Notes: generated by a model not told the origin, from the sequence alone. DNA of 33,866 bases from Halomonas sp. (GCA_024636705.1 JAGXGN010000169.1:1-33866), one strand, 5' to 3'; positions 1-11,938 are shown, numbered from the stretch's first letter. Made by a program: numbers and translations.

Positions 1-859
1 CGAGACCCGCGCGATTGTTGGGATTGTAGGAGGGCTGGTTGGCCATCGCCAGGACCTCGCCGGTGCGGGCGTCCATCATCACCACGACGCCGCCATCGGC
101 CTTATGCTCGGACACGGCGGTACTGAGTTCCCGGTAGGCCATGTATTGAAGGCGTTGGTCGATGGACAGGATAAGTTCGCCGCCGGGTCGGGCCTCGCGC
201 AACAGCTCGAGTTCACGAACCAACCGTCCGCGCCGGTCCTTGAGCACCCTGCGCTGGCCGGGCTCACCGGCGAGATAGGGCTGGTAGGCGAGCTCCAGGC
301 CCTCCTGGCCGGCATCATCGACGTTGGTCACCCCGATCAACTGGGCCGCGACAGCCCCCGTCGGGTAGTAGCGCTTGTACTCATCCTGGGCATAGACACC
401 GGGAATACGCAGATCCAGGACCCGTTGTGCCGCCTGCGGCGTCATCTGGCGACGCAGGTACATGAATTCACGCTCACTGAAGCGCGCCAACCGAGACTCG
501 AGCGAAGCGAGATCCATGCCCAGGGCCTGGGCGAGCATCAACTGCTGGATGCGGTCCTCCGGGAGATCCTGGGGATTCACCCATAGGGTCACCACCGGGG
601 TGGAAATGGCCAGGGGCTCGCCATTGCGATCGGTAATCATCCCGCGGTGGGCCGGAATGGTATCGGTGCGCAGGGTACGGGCATCGCCCTGGCCCTGCAG
701 GAAGGTCCAGTCGACCACATGCAGGATGACGATGCGTCCAGCCAGGAGCCCCAGACCAAGCACGACCAGCAGCAGCATCAGCCTGTATCGCAGCCCACCC
801 ATGGGCGCCATGGGCGAGGGACGGCGTGGTGTCACGCCACTGCGAACCTCGGTACTCAT
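1..859 (-). CDS. ftsI: Peptidoglycan D,D-transpeptidase FtsI (PBP3), N-terminal part; 3' end lies outside the window
   Basis: Reverse-strand reading from ATG at 859: MSTEVRSGVTPRRPSPMAPMGGLRYRLMLLLVVLGLGLLAGRIV...TIPAHRGMITDRNGEPLAIS; runs off the left edge at NQPSYNPNNRAGL, a class B PBP motif; next to ftsL and rsmH. Confidence 0.95.
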   Translation of the reverse strand, partial: MSTEVRSGVTPRRPSPMAPMGGLRYRLMLLLVVLGLGLLAGRIVILHVVDWTFLQGQGDARTLRTDTIPAHRGMITDRNGEPLAISTPVVTLWVNPQDLPEDRIQQLMLAQALGMDLASLESRLARFSEREFMYLRRQMTPQAAQRVLDLRIPGVYAQDEYKRYYPTGAVAAQLIGVTNVDDAGQEGLELAYQPYLAGEPGQRRVLKDRRGRLVRELELLREARPGGELILSIDQRLQYMAYRELSTAVSEHKADGGVVVMMDARTGEVLAMANQPSYNPNNRAGL

Positions 860-1182
860 GGGCGAATCACCTCGACCTCGTCGACATCGGGCAACCGCAT
901 TTCCAGCCGCTCGACCGCCAGACGCTCGATACGCGCCGGGGATGACCAGGCACTCTCCTCAAGCAGCAGCTGCCCCCACTCGGTCTGCAACTGGTTCTGT
1001 TCACGCTCGAGTTGCTGCAGCCGCGCATACTGATCACGAGTCAGGTGGCTGGCAGTGATGACGGCCAGGGCACTGGTCAGGCAGACCACCACCAGGGAGA
1101 CATTGACCGCCAACAGCAGGGTCGGCCTCATGGCCAGAGGCCAGCCGGAAATGGATGACTGGATGGATCCTTCCCGGGGCAT
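856..1182 (-). CDS. ftsL: Cell division protein FtsL
   Basis: Small bitopic protein with an N-terminal TM segment and a coiled-coil region (RLQQLEREQNQLQTEWGQLLLEESAWSSPARIERLA), between rsmH and ftsI. Confidence 0.93.
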   Translation of the reverse strand: MPREGSIQSSISGWPLAMRPTLLLAVNVSLVVVCLTSALAVITASHLTRDQYARLQQLEREQNQLQTEWGQLLLEESAWSSPARIERLAVERLEMRLPDVDEVEVIRP

Positions 1183-1191
1183 GCCCCCTCC

Positions 1192-2148
1192 TCAGAAACG
1201 CTTGCGTGCCATGCGCATCACGGCGCTACGAGCACGGGGGTTGTCCTGCACTTCGCCGGCGGAAGCCCGCTGTGCCTTGCCCAGCGATTCCAGACGACGC
1301 TGGAGCTGATCATCGCGAATCGGCATCCCGCGGGGCAGGTCGCTATCGCCGCGCACATGATCACGGATGAAGCGTTTCACGCGGCGATCCTCCAGCGAAT
1401 GGAAGCTGATGACCACCAGGTGGCCGCCGGGGGCCAGGGCATCCAGGGCCGCCACCAGGCCGGCATCCAGCTGTTCCAGCTCGCCGTTGACCTGGATGCG
1501 CAGTGCCTGAAAGACCCGGGTCGCCGGATGCTTGCCCTTCTCCCAGGCGGGATGGGCAGCCTTGACCACCTCGGCGAGGTCTGCGGTGCGCTCGAAGGGC
1601 CACTCGGTACGGCGCGCGACCACTGCCCGGGCCAGGCGCCGCGCGAAGCGCTCCTCGCCGTAGGCCTTGAAGACCCGGGCGATCTCGACCTCGCCACACC
1701 GGGCGATGAAGTCAGCGGCACTCTCGCCGCGGGTCGGATCCATCCGCATGTCCAGGGGCCCGTCACGCAGGAAACTGAAACCCCGTTCCGGATCATCGAG
1801 CTGCGGTGAAGAGACCCCGACGTCGAGCAGTATCCCGGCCAGGCGACCATGCAGGCCATGACATTCGGCGATCGCATCGAGGCGGGCAAACTCGCCCTGC
1901 TCGATGGTGAAGCGCGGGTCGTCGATGGCCGAGGCCTCGGCGATGGCCTGGGGATCGCGATCGATGGCCAGCAGGCGTCCGGCGGGTGCCAAACGCGCGA
2001 GGATGGCGCGAGAATGGCCGCCACGGCCGAAGGTGCCGTCCAGATAATATCCTTCTGGGTCATGGACCAGTGCCTCGACGGCACCCTCGAGGAGCACACT
2101 GGCATGACGGAAGCCGCTAGCGGTGGTTTCTGAAGCGGATGGCGTCAT
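1192..2148 (-). CDS. rsmH: 16S rRNA (cytosine(1402)-N(4))-methyltransferase RsmH
   Basis: [27 protein letters not shown]...[16 protein letters not shown]...[12 protein letters not shown]; typical MraW/RsmH motifs. The ORF track start at 2247 is an upstream in-frame extension. Confidence 0.96.
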   Translation of the reverse strand: MTPSASETTASGFRHASVLLEGAVEALVHDPEGYYLDGTFGRGGHSRAILARLAPAGRLLAIDRDPQAIAEASAIDDPRFTIEQGEFARLDAIAECHGLHGRLAGILLDVGVSSPQLDDPERGFSFLRDGPLDMRMDPTRGESAADFIARCGEVEIARVFKAYGEERFARRLARAVVARRTEWPFERTADLAEVVKAAHPAWEKGKHPATRVFQALRIQVNGELEQLDAGLVAALDALAPGGHLVVISFHSLEDRRVKRFIRDHVRGDSDLPRGMPIRDDQLQRRLESLGKAQRASAGEVQDNPRARSAVMRMARKRF

Positions 2149-2199
2149 GGGTCTCTCGAAGAACGGGCCGGGGAAACGGGGGCGACATGAGAATCGCGA

Positions 2200-2553
<354 letters not shown>

Positions 2554-2559
2554 GGGGGG

Positions 2560-2588
2560 AGCATAACAGTGCACCGCCCCGGCCTCAA
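2560..2588 (-). promoter_or_regulatory. Putative sigma-70 promoter of rnpB
   Basis: Reverse strand TTGAGG (2588-2583), 17-nt spacer, TATGCT (2565-2560), about 7 nt before the predicted RNase P RNA 5' end at ~2553. Confidence 0.7.
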
Positions 2589-3448
2589 TCGCGTTGCGCG
2601 TCCTTGAGGGTCTGGGCACGGGCATACCAGGCCTTCTTCGATCCCCCCAGTACACGACTGGTGACGGCCGCTGCCTGCTTGATGCCCACCGCTTCGGCCA
2701 GCAACGCCCCCAGCAGCGCATCGGCCTCCACGGTGGCGCCATCCGGGGCATCCGCCTTGGGGATACCGGCCACCATGATCACGAATTCGCCGCGGGCCTG
2801 GTCGGGGTCCTCCTCCATGCGGGCCAGGAGCTGAGCCGCGGTGCCTTCCAGGAAGGTCTCGAAGGTCTTGGTCAACTCGCGCCCCAGCACCAGGTCACGA
2901 TCCCCCAGGGTGGTGCCGAGATCCTTCAGGGTGGCGAGAATACGGTGTGGTGATTCATAGAAGACCAGGGTCTCCGCATGATCGGCCAGTGCCTCGAGAC
3001 GGGCCCGCCGGGCCGAGCCCTTGGCCGGCAGGAAGCCGCTGAACAGGAAGCGGTCCGTCGGGAGCCCGCCTGCCGACAATGCCGCCACCAGGGCACAGGG
3101 ACCGGGCACCGGCACGATGCGATGACCACGCCGTCGCAACTCGCGCACCAACACGAACCCCGGATCACTGATCAGGGGGGTACCGGCATCGCTGATCAGG
3201 GCGATGTCAACACCGGCAGCAAGCCGCTCCGCGAGCTGGTCGACACGCGCCGACTCATTGTGCTCATGCAGGGAAAGCATGGGCACCGAAAGCCCCAGAT
3301 GACGCAACAGGCGCGCGCTGTGGCGGGTATCCTCGGCGGCGATCAAGGCCACCTCGCCCAGCAGACGGATCGCCCGGGCGCTCAGATCCTCAAGATTCCC
3401 AATCGGTGTGGCAACGACGTACAATATGCCCATACTGGCGTCAGACAT
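2585..3448 (-). CDS. rsmI: 16S rRNA (cytidine(1402)-2'-O)-methyltransferase RsmI
   Basis: MSDASMGILYVVATPIGNLEDLSARAIRLL...EDTRHSARLL...SDAGTPLISDPGF; tetrapyrrole methylase family motifs. The longer ORF to 3718 is an extension. Confidence 0.96.
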   Translation of the reverse strand: MSDASMGILYVVATPIGNLEDLSARAIRLLGEVALIAAEDTRHSARLLRHLGLSVPMLSLHEHNESARVDQLAERLAAGVDIALISDAGTPLISDPGFVLVRELRRRGHRIVPVPGPCALVAALSAGGLPTDRFLFSGFLPAKGSARRARLEALADHAETLVFYESPHRILATLKDLGTTLGDRDLVLGRELTKTFETFLEGTAAQLLARMEEDPDQARGEFVIMVAGIPKADAPDGATVEADALLGALLAEAVGIKQAAAVTSRVLGGSKKAWYARAQTLKDAQRD

Positions 3449-5238
3449 GTCGGCTCCCGGAAGCTCCACGGACGAGGAAGGATTCATGCAGATATTGCCC
3501 CGCGGCCTGTTGGTCAGCGCGCTGATGGCGCTGCTGCTGGCTGGCTGTGCCTCACAGCCCGGCCTCGTTGATCGACTCCCGGGCGATGATCCCGGAGAGC
3601 TGCTGTCACGCGCCGAACGGCAGGCGCCCGAGCAGGCCGCGCTGACACGGCTGGAAGCGGCCGATATTCTAGCACGCCAGGGGGATCGCACCCAGGCACT
3701 GGAGATCGCCGGCGACATCGAGGACGACCTCCTGCCGACCCCGTCACGGGCTCGCTGGGCCCTGCTGCTGTCGTCACTGGGTGAGGAGCTGAATGATCCC
3801 TGGTCAGTGATACGCGCCGGCCAGAACCTGGACGAGCTGGACCTGTCCGGGGATCAGGACATCACCCTGCGCCAACGACTGGGCCTCGCCCTGCTCGAGG
3901 TCGACGAGCCTGCAGCCGCCGCCGATGAACTCCTGAGCGTCCAGGCGAGGACCGACAGCGAGCGGCTCAACGATCCCATCTGGAAGGCCCTGTCGCGTCT
4001 CGACGGCCGCGAGCTCAACGACCTGCGCGAGGACGCCGATGACCTGACCCGCGGCTGGCTGGCCCTCGCCGAACTGTCGAGGTCCAGTGGTGGCGACATC
4101 CAGAACCTGTTCGCCCGCCTCGATACCTGGCGCGATCGACACCCACGACACCCGGCCTCACGCCAGTTGCCCGCCGATCTGCTGGCGCTGCGTGACCTGC
4201 GTGGCCAGGAGGTCAACCATATTGCCGTCTTCCTCCCGGAGTCCGGGGCCCTTTCCGGGGTCGCCGGCGCGATCCGCAACGGCATGCGCACCCATCACCT
4301 CAATGTGGTCAATGCCGGAACCGCTAGCGTTCGCTTGAGCTTCCTCGACAGCAGTCATGGCAATCTTGAGGCCCTGTACCGCGAGGCCGAAAACCTCGGG
4401 GCCCAGGTCGTGGTCGGCCCTCTGGACAAAGACATGGTCACCCGACTCGAGAATCAGCAGAGCGTACCGCTGCCCACACTGGCGTTGAACTATGGGCATG
4501 GCCAGCGCAACCAGGCCTCCGGCCTCTTCCAGTATGGCCTCTCGGCGGAGGATGAGGCACGGCAGGCCGCACGTCGAGCCTGGCAGGACGGACATCGCAG
4601 TGCCGCCGTATTGGTCCCCGACAACGGCTGGGGACAGCGTGTCGGCGAGGCTTTCTGGGACGAATGGCAGGCCCGTGGCGGCAGTATCACCAATGCCGTC
4701 CGCTACAACCCCCAGGCATCGGCCACCGAAAGCACCCGACGCGCGGTCGCAAGCCCTCGTCCCGATATGCTGTTCCTCCTCGCGCTGCCCGAATATGCCC
4801 GCCAGGTACCGCCGACACTGGACTACTACAATGCCGGCGACCTGCCCATCTACGCCACCTCCCATCTTCACGAGGGCCGCCCTCAACCACGTCTGAACCA
4901 TGATCTGGATGGCGTCCAGTTCGTCGATATTCCCTGGCAGATCCCCGAGGCCTCGGTCGGCGGGGTCGAGGCCCTACCCTTCAGTGAAAGTTATCGGCAG
5001 TTGCGCGATGAATCCGACTCTGCGCTATTCAGACTGATGGCCATGGGCGTCGACGCCTATGAGTTGGCACGTCGTCTGCCGCAGTTCCAGGCCATGGCGG
5101 ACAGCGAGCTGTTCGGTGCGACCGGAACGCTTCGCCAGGCCAGTGATGGACGAATCCAACGCCAGCTGCCCTGGGCTCGCTTCGAGAATGGCATGCCCGC
5201 GCCGATCCTGATGCCGGGGCTCTTCGACCGACAATGGG

Positions 5239-6254
<1,016 letters not shown>

Positions 6255-6260
6255 TTCACC

Positions 6261-6839
6261 ATGAAGAAGCTTTCCCTGTTCACTCCCCTGCTGCTGTCCG
6301 CAGTGCTCATCATCGGTGGCTGCACCGCCGTGACCGGCGTCACCAATCCCGGCACCATCGACGAGAATTATGGCAAGAGAACGGTTGGGACCCAGGTCGA
6401 AGACCAGAGCATCGAGACCAAGATCAGTCACAACCTTGGTCGCACGGATGCCCGTCTCGATGATGCCCGCATCAATGTGGACAGCTACAACGGCGTGGTG
6501 CTGCTGACCGGCCAGGTCCCGAGCCAGGAACTGAAAACCCTGGCCACCGAGGTCGCCACCGACGTGCGTAACGTCCGCAATGTCCACAATGAACTGACCA
6601 TTGCCGCCAACCTGCCGGCCAGCCAGCGTCTCTCGGACACCTGGCTGAATACCCGCATCCGCACCAGCCTCGCGGGCAACGAAACCATCGACTCCAGCCG
6701 CATCCTTGTGGTCACCGAGAATGCCAGTGTCTACCTGATGGGCATCGTCAATCGCCGCGAGGCGGACCGTATCGTCGATGCCGTATCACGCGTCGGTGGC
6801 GTCCAACGCATCGTCAAGGTGTTTGATTACCTGAATTGA
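6261..6839 (+). CDS. dolP: BON-domain outer membrane lipoprotein, DolP/YraP-like
   Basis: Lipobox LIIGGCTA; two BON-like repeats (INVDSYNGVVLLTGQVPS..., ILVVTENASVYLMGIV...); conserved position after diaA. Confidence 0.9.
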   Translation: MKKLSLFTPLLLSAVLIIGGCTAVTGVTNPGTIDENYGKRTVGTQVEDQSIETKISHNLGRTDARLDDARINVDSYNGVVLLTGQVPSQELKTLATEVATDVRNVRNVHNELTIAANLPASQRLSDTWLNTRIRTSLAGNETIDSSRILVVTENASVYLMGIVNRREADRIVDAVSRVGGVQRIVKVFDYLN

Positions 6840-6876
6840 CACCGACAGTCCTGACACCGACAGTCTTTACCTCTTC

Positions 6877-6913
6877 ACACAGAACGGCAGGCCCAAAGCC
6901 TGCCGTTCTGTGT
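6877..6913. terminator. Intrinsic terminator, possibly bidirectional, between dolP and sspB
   Basis: Perfect 16-bp stem ACACAGAACGGCAGGC / GCCTGCCGTTCTGTGT, 5-nt loop, followed on + by TTTTACCTTTACC. Confidence 0.85.
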
Positions 6914-6954
6914 TTTACCTTTACCTTAGTTTTCTTTCTACCTTCTCATCGTCA

Positions 6955-7422
6955 TCACTTGATGACGCGAAGCGAGGGTTTCTTCTTACGGGGCTTCTGA
7001 GGCGATGACGTATCTTCGGACGCGTCCTCGCCAGGGGTCTCGGTATCATCGTCCGGGCTATCGACACTCGACAGGTGAGAATCATCCTCCTGCGTCGCTG
7101 CCACCGGCAGCACGGGTTCGTGACCAAACACCATGCCGACACCGTTCTCACGCGCATAGATCGCCACCAGTGCCGTCATGGGCACCAGGATACGCATGGG
7201 CTGTCCACCGAAACGGGCACTGAAGCCCAGGGACTCGTTCTCCATGAAGAAATCACGCACGGCGGTCGGCGCCATGTTGAGCACGATCTGCCCGTTCTGG
7301 ACGAACTGGCGTGGCACCTCGACACCGGGCTGTTCGGCATCGACGACGACATAGGGCGTGAGCTCATTATCCAGCAACCATTGGTAGAGCGCCCTGGCCA
7401 GATAGGGGCGACTAGAATACAT
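6955..7422 (-). CDS. sspB: ClpXP protease specificity-enhancing factor SspB
   Basis: MYSSRPYLARALYQWLLDNELTPYVVVDAEQPGVEVPRQFVQNGQIVLNMAPTAV...; downstream of sspA. The ORF extends to 7449. Confidence 0.93.
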   Translation of the reverse strand: MYSSRPYLARALYQWLLDNELTPYVVVDAEQPGVEVPRQFVQNGQIVLNMAPTAVRDFFMENESLGFSARFGGQPMRILVPMTALVAIYARENGVGMVFGHEPVLPVAATQEDDSHLSSVDSPDDDTETPGEDASEDTSSPQKPRKKKPSLRVIK

Positions 7423-7476
7423 CTCTTGCCCTCCTCTCTGTTGGGACATCCGGTCGGGACATCCCGGAGACGGGAT

Positions 7477-8103
7477 TCAGGAACGCATCTCGCGTTCACT
7501 TTCACTGAGCGCCGTCTTGAAGCCCTCTCGGTCGAAGACCCGCTCCATGTAGCCGAGCAATGGCTTGACCTGCTTGTCGGCGAGATCGATCCCCAGAACG
7601 GGCAGACGCCAGAGGATCGGTGCCAGGCAGCAATCCACTAGGGTGAATTCCTCACTCATGAAGAAGGGGACATCCTCGAAGATGGGAGAAATCCCGATCA
7701 GGCTCTCGCGCAATTCCTTGCGTGCCTTGTCCGCCTCTTTCTTGGGACCATTCAGGACCTGATCGACGAGCGGACACCATTCACGCTCGATGCGATGCAT
7801 CCACAGGCGGCTCTGGGCACGCGCCACCGGGTAGACAGGCAGCAACGGCGGGTGCGGAAAACGTTCGTCCAGGTACTCCATCATCACCTTGGATTCGTAG
7901 AGCACCAGGTCCCGGTCCAGCAGCGTGGGTACGCTGTTGTAGGGATTGAGGTCGGCGAGTTCCTCGGGGTGATGCTCGTCGGTGACCTCGACGATATCGA
8001 CCGCCACCCCTTTCTCGGCAAGCACGATTCGCACGCGATGACTGAAATGATCATCCCCACCGGAATAGAAGATCATCGACGACCGTTTGGCCACTACACC
8101 CAT
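7477..8103 (-). CDS. sspA: Stringent starvation protein A (GST-fold)
   Basis: [33 protein letters not shown]...[39 protein letters not shown]. Confidence 0.94.
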   Translation of the reverse strand: MGVVAKRSSMIFYSGGDDHFSHRVRIVLAEKGVAVDIVEVTDEHHPEELADLNPYNSVPTLLDRDLVLYESKVMMEYLDERFPHPPLLPVYPVARAQSRLWMHRIEREWCPLVDQVLNGPKKEADKARKELRESLIGISPIFEDVPFFMSEEFTLVDCCLAPILWRLPVLGIDLADKQVKPLLGYMERVFDREGFKTALSESEREMRS

Positions 8104-8207
8104 GAAACAATCCTCGCATCAATTCGAAATGTCATGATAACACGTCACCCCGGCGCTTGAGGGACCATCGCCACGGCAGAAGGAAACTCGGCAGACCTCA
8201 TCAAGCA

Positions 8208-8242
8208 CAGGGGGCGCATGGCCTAAGGCCATGCGCCCCCTG
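8208..8242. terminator. Strong GC-rich hairpin downstream of petC
   Basis: 16-bp perfect stem CAGGGGGCGCATGGCC / GGCCATGCGCCCCCTG with a TAA loop, just after the petC stop; no clear U-tract on either strand. Confidence 0.65.
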
Positions 8243-8259
8243 GCGTCCTCGACAGGGTG

Positions 8260-9027
8260 TCAGTGAATGTCGCGCCAGTACTCGCGCTTGAGCAGGTAGG
8301 CGATGACACCGAAGATGACGATGAAGATCAGCACCCTCGGCCCAATCGCCTGCGCCTGCAGCTTGGAAGGCTCGCCGACATAGGCCAGGAAGTTGGTCAA
8401 ATCATAGACCGCTTCCTGGAACTCATCGGGCTCCATACTACCCGGGCTGGTCACTTTCAACACATCGCAGGACTGGTACTTGCCTGTCAGCGGATCCAGC
8501 TCGGCACCCTCCATGGGGCGGTCCGTCTCGGCACACACCTTCTCCTGCACCCCCTGGAGCGGCTCGAGCACATTGGGCATGGCCACCAGCGGGAAGACCT
8601 CGTTGTTGACGCCTGTGGTTGTGCTGGGATCCTTGTAGAAGGTCAGCAGGTAGGAGTAGATCCAGTCGGGACCGCGCAGGCGAGCCTCGAGACTAAGGTC
8701 GGGCGGCGGGGCACCGAACCAGTTCTCGGCATCGCCACTGTTCATGGCGATCTGCATCTGGTCATTGAAGGCCAACTCGGGGGAGAAGATCAGGTTCTCC
8801 TCCACCAGATCCTTAGGCATGCCGAAGTCTTCCGCCACACGGGCGAAGCGCTGGAACTCCAGGGAGTGGCAGCCCATGCAGTAATTGGTGAAGAGCCGCA
8901 TGCCACGCTGGATGGATGCCTCGTCTTCAAGATCCGGCGTCATCGAGTAGGGCAGACCCGCTCCCGGCGCCGCCAACACCGAGAAAGGCACCAGCGCAAA
9001 GAGCAGTGCGAACAGTTGCTTTTTCAT
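8260..9027 (-). CDS. petC: Ubiquinol-cytochrome c reductase, cytochrome c1
   Basis: MKKQLFALLFALVPFSVLAAPG signal peptide, heme motif NYCMGCH, C-terminal TM anchor. Start overlaps the petB stop by 1 nt. Confidence 0.95.
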   Translation of the reverse strand: MKKQLFALLFALVPFSVLAAPGAGLPYSMTPDLEDEASIQRGMRLFTNYCMGCHSLEFQRFARVAEDFGMPKDLVEENLIFSPELAFNDQMQIAMNSGDAENWFGAPPPDLSLEARLRGPDWIYSYLLTFYKDPSTTTGVNNEVFPLVAMPNVLEPLQGVQEKVCAETDRPMEGAELDPLTGKYQSCDVLKVTSPGSMEPDEFQEAVYDLTNFLAYVGEPSKLQAQAIGPRVLIFIVIFGVIAYLLKREYWRDIH

Positions 9028-10286
9028 TAGCCAGTCACCCTTTCCGGAACGGGTTTGGTCTTCTCCAGCCGGGTATAGAACGGCATCAGCAGGAAGAAGG
9101 CGAAGTAGATGACGGTACACAACTGGGACAGTAGGGTGCGTCCCTCGGTAACCGGTAGCACCCCGAGCACGCCCAGGATCACGAAGCTGATCGCGAACAG
9201 CGCGAGCATCAGCTTGGACATCCAGCCCTTGTAGCGCATGGAGCGCACCGGGCTGCGATCGAGCCACGGCAGCACGAACAGGACGGCAATCGCCCCACCC
9301 ATCGCAATGACACCGAGGAACTTGGCATTGAGGCCGAACAGCGAGAAGGTGATGGCCCGGAGGATCGCGTAGAAGGGCGTGAAGTACCAGACAGGCGCGA
9401 TGTGATTGGGCGTCTTCAGCGCGTTGGCCGGCTCGAAGTTGGGATTCTCAAGGAAATAGCCGCCGCCCTCGGGGAAGTAGAAGATCACCACCGCGAAGAC
9501 AAACAGGAACACCGCCACGCCGACGAGGTCCTTCACCGTGTAGTAGGGATGAAAGGGAATGCCGTCCAGCGGCTTGCCGGCCTCGTCCTTCTTCTTCTTG
9601 ATGTCGATGCCGTCGGGGTTGTTGGACCCGACCTCGTGCAGGGCGATGATGTGCAGCACCACTAGCCCCAGGATCACGATCGGCAGCGCCACCACGTGCA
9701 GGGCGAAGAAGCGGTTGAGGGTGATACCCGAGATCAGGAAGTCGCCGCGTATCCACTGAGTCAGGTCGGGCCCGATCACCGGAATTGCCGAGAACAGCGA
9801 GATGATGACCTGGGCGCCCCAGTAGGACATCTGCCCCCAGGGCAGCAGGTAGCCCATGAAGGCCTCGGCCATCAGCGCCAGGTAGATGGCCATGCCGAAG
9901 ATCCACACCAGCTCGCGAGGCGCCTTGTAGGAGCCGTAGAGCAGGCCACGGAACATGTGCAGATACACCACCAGGAAGAACGCCGAGGCGCCGGTGGAGT
10001 GCATGTAGCGGATCAGCCAGCCGAACTCCACGTCACGCATGATGTACTCGACCGAGGCGAAGGCGCCCTCGGCGGTGGGATTGTAGCTCATGGTCAGCCA
10101 GACACCGGTGAGGATCTGGTTGACCAGCGCCAGCAGCGCCAGCGAACCGAAGAAGTACCAGAAGTTGAAGTTCTTCGGTGCGTAATACTGCGCCATGTGG
10201 TCCTGCCACATCTGGGTGGCCGGGAAGCGGTCATCGACCCAGCGCATCAAGCCGCGCTCCGCCTTGACCTTGTTCGGGTTAGCCAT
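9027..10286 (-). CDS. petB: Ubiquinol-cytochrome c reductase, cytochrome b
   Basis: 419 aa; WWLT-like TM segments, RYMHSTGASAFFLVVYLHMFRGL, GYLLPWGQMSYWGA, PYYTVKDLVGV. Confidence 0.96.
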   Translation of the reverse strand: MANPNKVKAERGLMRWVDDRFPATQMWQDHMAQYYAPKNFNFWYFFGSLALLALVNQILTGVWLTMSYNPTAEGAFASVEYIMRDVEFGWLIRYMHSTGASAFFLVVYLHMFRGLLYGSYKAPRELVWIFGMAIYLALMAEAFMGYLLPWGQMSYWGAQVIISLFSAIPVIGPDLTQWIRGDFLISGITLNRFFALHVVALPIVILGLVVLHIIALHEVGSNNPDGIDIKKKKDEAGKPLDGIPFHPYYTVKDLVGVAVFLFVFAVVIFYFPEGGGYFLENPNFEPANALKTPNHIAPVWYFTPFYAILRAITFSLFGLNAKFLGVIAMGGAIAVLFVLPWLDRSPVRSMRYKGWMSKLMLALFAISFVILGVLGVLPVTEGRTLLSQLCTVIYFAFFLLMPFYTRLEKTKPVPERVTG

Positions 10287-10885
10287 CAGGCAGTCTCCTC
10301 ATCTTCGCCGACCGTGATCAGCACATCGCTGTCGAAGCGGTAAGGCGGCACCACGAGGTTGGTCGGTGCCGGCACGTTGCGGAACACCCGACCGGCCAGG
10401 TCGAAGCGCGAACCGTGGCAGGGGCAGAAAAAGCCGCCCGGCCAGTTATCCACACCGATCCCTTCGGCATCCAGCTCGGGCTTGAACAGCGGTGAACAGC
10501 CCAGGTGGGTGCAGATGCCGACGATCACGCCGATCTCCGGCTTGATGGAGCGCAGCGGTCCGTCGATGTAACCGGGTTGCTGGGGCACTTCGGAATTCGG
10601 GTCGGCCAGCCGAGAGGCATCGATCGACTCGGTACGCTCGATCATTTCCGAGGAGCGATTGAGGATCCACACCGGCTTTCCGCGCCATTCGACGATCATG
10701 CGCTGCCCGGGTTCGAGCTTCGACACGTCGGCCTGGACGGGGGCACCCGCCGCCCTCGCCCTGGCACTAGGCTGCCAGGAAGCCACAAAGGGGACCGCTA
10801 CCCCGACGGCACCCACCGCACCCACAACGGTGGTGGCACCTACGAGGAAACGGCGCCGCCCTTTGTTCACGCCGTTATCTGCCAT
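10286..10885 (-). CDS. petA: Ubiquinol-cytochrome c reductase, Rieske iron-sulfur subunit
   Basis: CTHLGCSP...CPCHGSRFD Rieske motifs; RRRFLVGATTVVGAVGAVG Tat-like N-terminus. Confidence 0.96.
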   Translation of the reverse strand: MADNGVNKGRRRFLVGATTVVGAVGAVGVAVPFVASWQPSARARAAGAPVQADVSKLEPGQRMIVEWRGKPVWILNRSSEMIERTESIDASRLADPNSEVPQQPGYIDGPLRSIKPEIGVIVGICTHLGCSPLFKPELDAEGIGVDNWPGGFFCPCHGSRFDLAGRVFRNVPAPTNLVVPPYRFDSDVLITVGEDEETA

Positions 10886-11060
10886 TTTCTGGTTTCTCCC
10901 ATCAGCTTAGCCGTTGTTATATCACGGACAGATACGCATACCGCGACCACGGATACCAAAAATTCATACTATGGTAAGAAATCGAATCGCGTCGCACAAG
11001 GACGAGACACCCTGACCATGGTGGTAAGTCGACAATAACTCACTGACGCCACAAACAAAA

Positions 11061-11085
11061 ACGCCCAGGCCATGGACCCGGGCGT
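11061..11085 (-). terminator. Intrinsic terminator downstream of rpsI
   Basis: Reverse strand ACGCCC-GGGTCCATGGCCT-GGGCGT followed by TTTTTG. Confidence 0.8.
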
Positions 11086-11106
11086 CGATGTTGCACTGAC
11101 GCTAAT

Positions 11107-11496
11107 TTAACGCTTCGAGAACTGGGGACGGCGACGCGCCTTGCGCAGACCGACCTTCTTGCGTTCCACCTGACGAGCGTCACGAGTGACGTATCCCGCC
11201 TCGCGCAGCTGGGGACGCAAGTCCTCGTTGTACACCATCAGGGCACGGGTAATGCCGTGCCGGATGGCCCCTGCCTGGGAGGAACCACCGCCACCCTTGA
11301 CGGTGACGAAAACGTCGAACTGTCCCAGGGTGTCGGTCAGTTCCAGGGGCTGGCGTACCACCATCCGGCCGGTAACACGACCGAAGTACTGGTCGAGATC
11401 ATGGCTGTTGACGGTAATCTTGCCGGTTCCCGCCTTCAGGAAGACGCGTGCGGTAGAGGTCTTGCGGCGTCCGGTACCGTAATACTGCTGAGTCAT
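11107..11496 (-). CDS. rpsI: 30S ribosomal protein S9
   Basis: [30 protein letters not shown]...[24 protein letters not shown]. Confidence 0.98.
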   Translation of the reverse strand: MTQQYYGTGRRKTSTARVFLKAGTGKITVNSHDLDQYFGRVTGRMVVRQPLELTDTLGQFDVFVTVKGGGGSSQAGAIRHGITRALMVYNEDLRPQLREAGYVTRDARQVERKKVGLRKARRRPQFSKR

Positions 11497-11509
11497 GGCA
11501 AAGGCTCCC

Positions 11510-11938
11510 TTAGAGGTTCAGTTCTTGCGGCTGCTGGGCGGCATGCGGATGCGTGTTGCCGGCGTATACCTTCAACTTCGTATACATGGCACGACCCAGG
11601 GGCCCCTTCGGTAGCATGCCCTTGACGGCGGACTCGATAATGCGCTCGGGTGCATGGTCGATCATCTTGTCGAATGTCATCGAGCGCAGGCCACCCGGAT
11701 AACCGGTGTGGCGGTAATAGGTCTTGTCCCTGGCCTTGTTGCCGGTCACCTTCACCTTCTCCGCATTGACGACGACGATATAGTCGCCGGTATCGACATG
11801 CGGGGTGAATTCCGGCTTGTGCTTGCCGCGCAGGCGACGAGCAATTTCGGTGGCCAGCCGGCCAAGCGTCTTGTCCGTGGCGTCGACGAGGTACCAGTCG
11901 CGCTGGACGGTCTGCGGTTTAGCAGTAAACGTCTTCAT
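11510..11938 (-). CDS. rplM: 50S ribosomal protein L13
   Basis: [59 protein letters not shown]. Confidence 0.98.
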   Translation of the reverse strand: MKTFTAKPQTVQRDWYLVDATDKTLGRLATEIARRLRGKHKPEFTPHVDTGDYIVVVNAEKVKVTGNKARDKTYYRHTGYPGGLRSMTFDKMIDHAPERIIESAVKGMLPKGPLGRAMYTKLKVYAGNTHPHAAQQPQELNL

